The notes below the pieces were generated by a model, which saw nothing but the letters and a program-made list of their open reading frames with translations, was not told the origin of the DNA and did no database searches. A stretch of 9,108 nucleotides of DNA, taken from positions 1-9,108 of the forward strand of contig DAOVIK010000051.1 of assembly GCA_030673735.1 (NCBI GenBank), read 5' to 3'. The translations under genes were made by a program, and so were the position numbers. Shown piece by piece: positions 6,836 to 9,108 of this stretch (position 1 is its first letter; each line of letters begins with the position of its first letter). The DNA comes from Anaerolineae bacterium. Lineage in GTDB: Bacteria; Chloroflexota; Anaerolineae; Anaerolineales; E44-bin32.

Positions 6836-7882
6836 ATGGAATGGATCGACCTGCGATCCGATACGGTCACACATCCCACCCCCGCCATGCGCGAAGCGAT
6901 GGCGAACGCCGAAGTGGGAGACGACGTCTACGGCGAAGATCCAACCATCAATCGCTTGGAAGAAATGGCAGCACAGCGCTTGGGCATGCAGGCCGGGCTC
7001 TTCGTGCCCTCAGGGACGATGGGGAACTTGGCCGCCATTCTGACGCACTGTAATCGCGGCGATGAAATGATCCTGGGCGATCTGGCGCATACGTTTCTCT
7101 ACGAGGCGGGAGGTGCAGCGGCGGTTGGCGGAGTCCATCCCAGGACGCTTCCCACCCAGTCGGACGGGACGCTAGCTTTGGATGCGATCGAGGATGCCAT
7201 TCGCGGCGATGATCCGCACTTTCCCAGAACTCGGTTGATCTGCCTGGAGAATACGCACAACCGCTGCGGTGGTGCTGCGATTTCGTTGGACTATACCCTC
7301 GATGTAGGGAAGCTCGCGCATCGCAATGGATTGAAGCTGCATATGGACGGCGCGCGCATATTCAACGCAGCAGTTGCGCTTGGGGTCGACGCCGCGAAGC
7401 TGGTCGAACCGGCGGACTCGGTAACGTTCTGCCTCTCAAAGGCGCTGTGTGCACCAGTGGGTTCGGTGTTGTGTGGGGAAGAGTCGTTCATCGCAGGCGC
7501 GCGGCGCGCCCGCAAGCAACTGGGCGGCGGGATGAGACAGGCCGGCGTTCTCGCTGCGGCGGGAGTAGTAGCGCTTGAGAGCATGATCGATCGGCTGGCA
7601 GAGGATCATAGGCGAGCGCGATTGCTGGCCGATGGCTTGCGAGGATTGCCGGGCGTGATCTTGGAAAACGATCCTCCGCCGACAAACATGATCTACATGA
7701 GGGTGGGCGAAGGTGCTGCCCTGGATAGCAGCGCGTTGGCCGACTCCGTTGCGAAGAAGAATATCAAGATTCACCTCGTTGGTGGAAACCGCATTCGTCT
7801 TGTGATGCATTACTGGATCGACGATGAAGCTATCGAGAGAGTGCTCGGAGCATTTGGAGAAGCCTTGGGAAAGACAGTATGA
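6836..7882 (+). CDS. ltaE: Low-specificity L-threonine aldolase
   Basis: A cytoplasmic PLP enzyme of fold type I that splits L-threonine or L-allo-threonine into glycine and acetaldehyde. It has 348 residues, near the family norm. Motifs in order are IDLRSDTVTHPTPAMREAM (4-22), GDDVYGEDPT (28-37), the cofactor-contact PSGTMGNLAA (58-67), DLAHTFLYE (82-90) with His85 positioned to stack on PLP, ENTHN (138-142), HMDGARIFNAA (169-179) with Asp171 for the pyridine nitrogen, and the Schiff-base Lys202 in CLSKALCAPVGS. All key residues are present. The ATG has AGGAGG 7 bases upstream (6823-6828). The gene lies 35 bases after rluD and its stop overlaps the ATG of the transporter gene (ATGA). A related beta-eliminating lyase is the alternative, but the overall motif set fits threonine aldolase. 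Confidence 0.95.
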   Translation: MEWIDLRSDTVTHPTPAMREAMANAEVGDDVYGEDPTINRLEEMAAQRLGMQAGLFVPSGTMGNLAAILTHCNRGDEMILGDLAHTFLYEAGGAAAVGGVHPRTLPTQSDGTLALDAIEDAIRGDDPHFPRTRLICLENTHNRCGGAAISLDYTLDVGKLAHRNGLKLHMDGARIFNAAVALGVDAAKLVEPADSVTFCLSKALCAPVGSVLCGEESFIAGARRARKQLGGGMRQAGVLAAAGVVALESMIDRLAEDHRRARLLADGLRGLPGVILENDPPPTNMIYMRVGEGAALDSSALADSVAKKNIKIHLVGGNRIRLVMHYWIDDEAIERVLGAFGEALGKTV

Positions 7883-8784
7883 AGCTCCTGGCGCTGTTCG
7901 AGGCGATCTTCGTGGTTTCGCTGTGGTCGGCATCGCCAGCGCTGGTGAAGATCGCCATGGCGGACCTCTCCCCGCTGCAACTGGCGGGGGCTCGCTATTT
8001 CGGGGCCTTTCTCTGCTTGGTGCCATTCCTTCTTTGGAACTCACGGCAAGTCTTGCGTAGCCTATCATTGAGTGCCTGGCTTCGGCTGGCGCTTATGGGC
8101 ATCCTGGCGTATCCGATCGGGAACGGCCTATTCTTCTGGTCTCTAAGGACGCTTCCATCGACAACCTCGTCCTTCCTGCTGAGCGCGATTCCGATCTTCA
8201 CATTAGTTGTGGGCATCGTCTGGCTCAAGGAGCGACCGAATTGGCTGCAGGGAGCAGGCTTCTTGCTGGCGCTTATCGGCGGAGTGATCTTCTTCGGCAT
8301 GCGGATCGAGACCGGCGATTGGCAGGCAGTCGGCGCAGCTCTGCTGGGAGGGATTTCGCTCGCGACGTTCGGATTGATCGCGCGCGATTTCGTGCGCAAG
8401 GGTGAGGTGAACAGCACGGTCCTGACGGCTGTGCCCATGTTCATTGGAGGCGGGCTGCTGATGGTGATCGCTCCGGTCACGGAAATGCCGTCGATGCCTG
8501 TGATCGGAACCGTTGCATGGTTGGCGATCATCAACAGCGCGCTGGCCTACGTGATCTGGAACCATGCCTTGAAGCGCTTACAGGCCTTCGAGATCAGCAT
8601 CGTTGGAAACCTTATGCCAATGGGAACCGCCATACTGGCTCCGCTGCTTGTCAACGAGGTCGTTTCAGGGCGCGCATGGATTGGCATGGCGGTGGCCTTG
8701 GCAGGCGTTATGCTGGTTGGCATTGCTGGTGAGCGGCCTACGGCTGTAGCAGCGGAAGGTGTGGACGTTGCGGTTGGGGAGTAA
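7879..8784 (+). CDS. EamA/DMT-superfamily membrane transporter
   Basis: A 301-residue integral membrane protein with two tandem EamA repeats, the drug/metabolite transporter layout (about ten helices). The first repeat has SLWSASPALVKIAM (14-27), LSPLQLAGARYFGA (30-43), the Pro/Gly-rich helix ILAYPIGNGLFFWSLR (75-90), TSSFLLSAIPIFTLVVGIV and WLKERPNWLQGAGFLLALIGG. The second has VAWLAIINSALAYVIWNHAL, SIVGNLMPMGTAILAPLL and ending VALAGVMLVGIAG. A soluble tail of about 18 residues follows. Family members mostly export small metabolites or amino acids; the substrate here is unknown. The ATG overlaps the stop of the threonine aldolase gene, so the two are translated together, which makes an amino-acid or breakdown-product substrate a reasonable but untested guess. 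No clear terminator follows before the tRNA promoter. Confidence 0.92.
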   Translation: MKLLALFEAIFVVSLWSASPALVKIAMADLSPLQLAGARYFGAFLCLVPFLLWNSRQVLRSLSLSAWLRLALMGILAYPIGNGLFFWSLRTLPSTTSSFLLSAIPIFTLVVGIVWLKERPNWLQGAGFLLALIGGVIFFGMRIETGDWQAVGAALLGGISLATFGLIARDFVRKGEVNSTVLTAVPMFIGGGLLMVIAPVTEMPSMPVIGTVAWLAIINSALAYVIWNHALKRLQAFEISIVGNLMPMGTAILAPLLVNEVVSGRAWIGMAVALAGVMLVGIAGERPTAVAAEGVDVAVGE

Positions 8785-8810
8785 TGCAGAGGATGCATAG
8801 CGTTTGATTC

Positions 8811-8840
8811 TTGACGCTGATTCCTCGGGTGTGGTAGACT
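8811..8840 (+). promoter_or_regulatory. Promoter of tRNA-Asp gene
   Basis: TTGACG (8811-8816) and TAGACT (8835-8840) are separated by 18 bases. Transcription would start near 8847, a few bases before the mature tRNA 5' end at 8852. This spacing is usual for a single tRNA unit. Confidence 0.6.
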
Positions 8841-8851
8841 GTTGCTTGTTC

Positions 8852-8928
8852 GGGGGCGTAGTGTAGTGGCTTAACACGCTGCCCTGTCAAGGCAGAGATC
8901 GCGGGTTCGAATCCCGTCGTCCCCGCCA
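8852..8928 (+). tRNA. tRNA-Asp (GTC)
   Basis: A complete cloverleaf folds by eye. The acceptor stem GGGGGCG pairs with CGTCCCC (one G-U). The D stem GTGT/ACAC closes a nine-base loop AGTGGCTTA. The anticodon stem CTGCC/GGCAG closes loop CTGTCAA with anticodon GTC at 8886-8888. The T arm is GCGGG-TTCGAAT-CCCGT (one G-U). The discriminator is G and CCA is encoded (8926-8928). The anticodon GTC and G73 both agree with aspartate. Confidence 0.97.
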
Positions 8929-8929
8929 G

Positions 8930-8961
8930 AAATCGTCCGGTCTAACGAGCCGGACGATTTT
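8930..8961 (+). terminator. Intrinsic terminator after tRNA-Asp
   Basis: An 11-bp stem, AAATCGTCCGG (8930-8940) with CCGGACGATTT (8950-8960), encloses a nine-base loop and is followed by a short T run (8958-8961). It begins one base after the encoded CCA. The T run is short, and the A-rich 5' arm would also allow it to work from the other strand. Confidence 0.75.
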
Positions 8962-9001
8962 GCACACAAGGGAACCGCGGTACTCTAAAACATGAGATCT
9001 G

Positions 9002-9028
9002 GCAAATGACACCATGGGTGTCATTTGC
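9002..9028. repeat. Perfect 12-bp inverted repeat with 3-base centre
   Basis: GCAAATGACACC (9002-9013) and its exact complement GGTGTCATTTGC (9017-9028) flank ATG. There is no T run on either side, so it does not look like a standard terminator. It could be an operator for a dimeric regulator, a repeat element of the genome, or one end of a mobile element whose remainder lies outside the window. No coding frame is supported around it (8962-9108). Confidence 0.7.
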
Positions 9029-9108
9029 GCAACCGATGTCCACATAACGAGCGCCGATGCGAAGGCACATGCTGTAGAATGAGGTCATCGACTCCAAGCC
9101 ATGAGGGC

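Noticed and set aside
8784..8798. Short inverted repeat ATGCA/TGCAT after the EamA gene as a terminator
   Set aside because: A 5-bp stem without a T run is too weak to support a terminator.
9075..9108. Possible -10 box TAGAAT (9075-9080) and ATG at 9101 as the start of a next gene
   Set aside because: There is no acceptable -35 box at 16-18 bases, no ribosome site before the ATG, and only eight bases remain in the window.

Overview
The window is a bacterial chromosomal segment of moderately high GC, with every gene on the + strand and very short gaps. Features that are common in Chloroflexota and related Gram-positive-like lineages are a canonical T-box leader, TTG/GTG starts behind strong Shine-Dalgarno sites, and an IleRS of the long 'type 2' form. 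The phylum guess rests on family resemblance alone and is only moderately confident. No CRISPR array, insertion sequence or phage gene is visible.

Layout. (1) 1-735: the 3' end of an unrecognised gene, then a short RNase H-fold protein starting at TTG. (2) 732-1067: a sigma70-type promoter whose -35 box contains the RNase H stop codon drives a complete T-box leader. The leader has Stem I with a specifier loop reading ATC (Ile), Stem III, the conserved T-box sequence, and a terminator/antiterminator. The TGGT bulge fits the A73 discriminator base expected of tRNA-Ile. (3) 1123-5210: the T-box controls a two-gene operon, an AlaX-type aminoacyl-tRNA editing protein followed after 8 bases by a 1122-residue isoleucyl-tRNA synthetase. 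(4) 5263-6800: a separate promoter, then lspA (signal peptidase II, TTG start) overlapping by 4 bases with an RluD-family pseudouridine synthase (GTG start). (5) 6836-8784: low-specificity threonine aldolase overlapping by 4 bases with an EamA/DMT membrane transporter. (6) 8811-8961: a tRNA-Asp(GTC) unit with its own promoter and terminator. (7) 8962-9108: short non-coding tail holding a perfect 12-bp inverted repeat.

The most notable unit is the T-box/AlaX/IleRS operon. The synthetase does not have the usual class I signature HxGH: it reads G-V-H-H (residues 55-58), the swapped 'GxHH' form described for some IleRS2 enzymes and linked to very strong mupirocin resistance. The KMSKS loop is also altered (E-M-H-K-S, residues 662-666). 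A free-standing editing domain normally associated with tRNA-Ala is placed under tRNA-Ile control in front of it. Charging of tRNA-Ile would therefore set expression of both a synthetase and a trans-editing factor.

The rest looks like ordinary housekeeping: lipoprotein maturation, rRNA modification, amino-acid metabolism and transport, and a tRNA.
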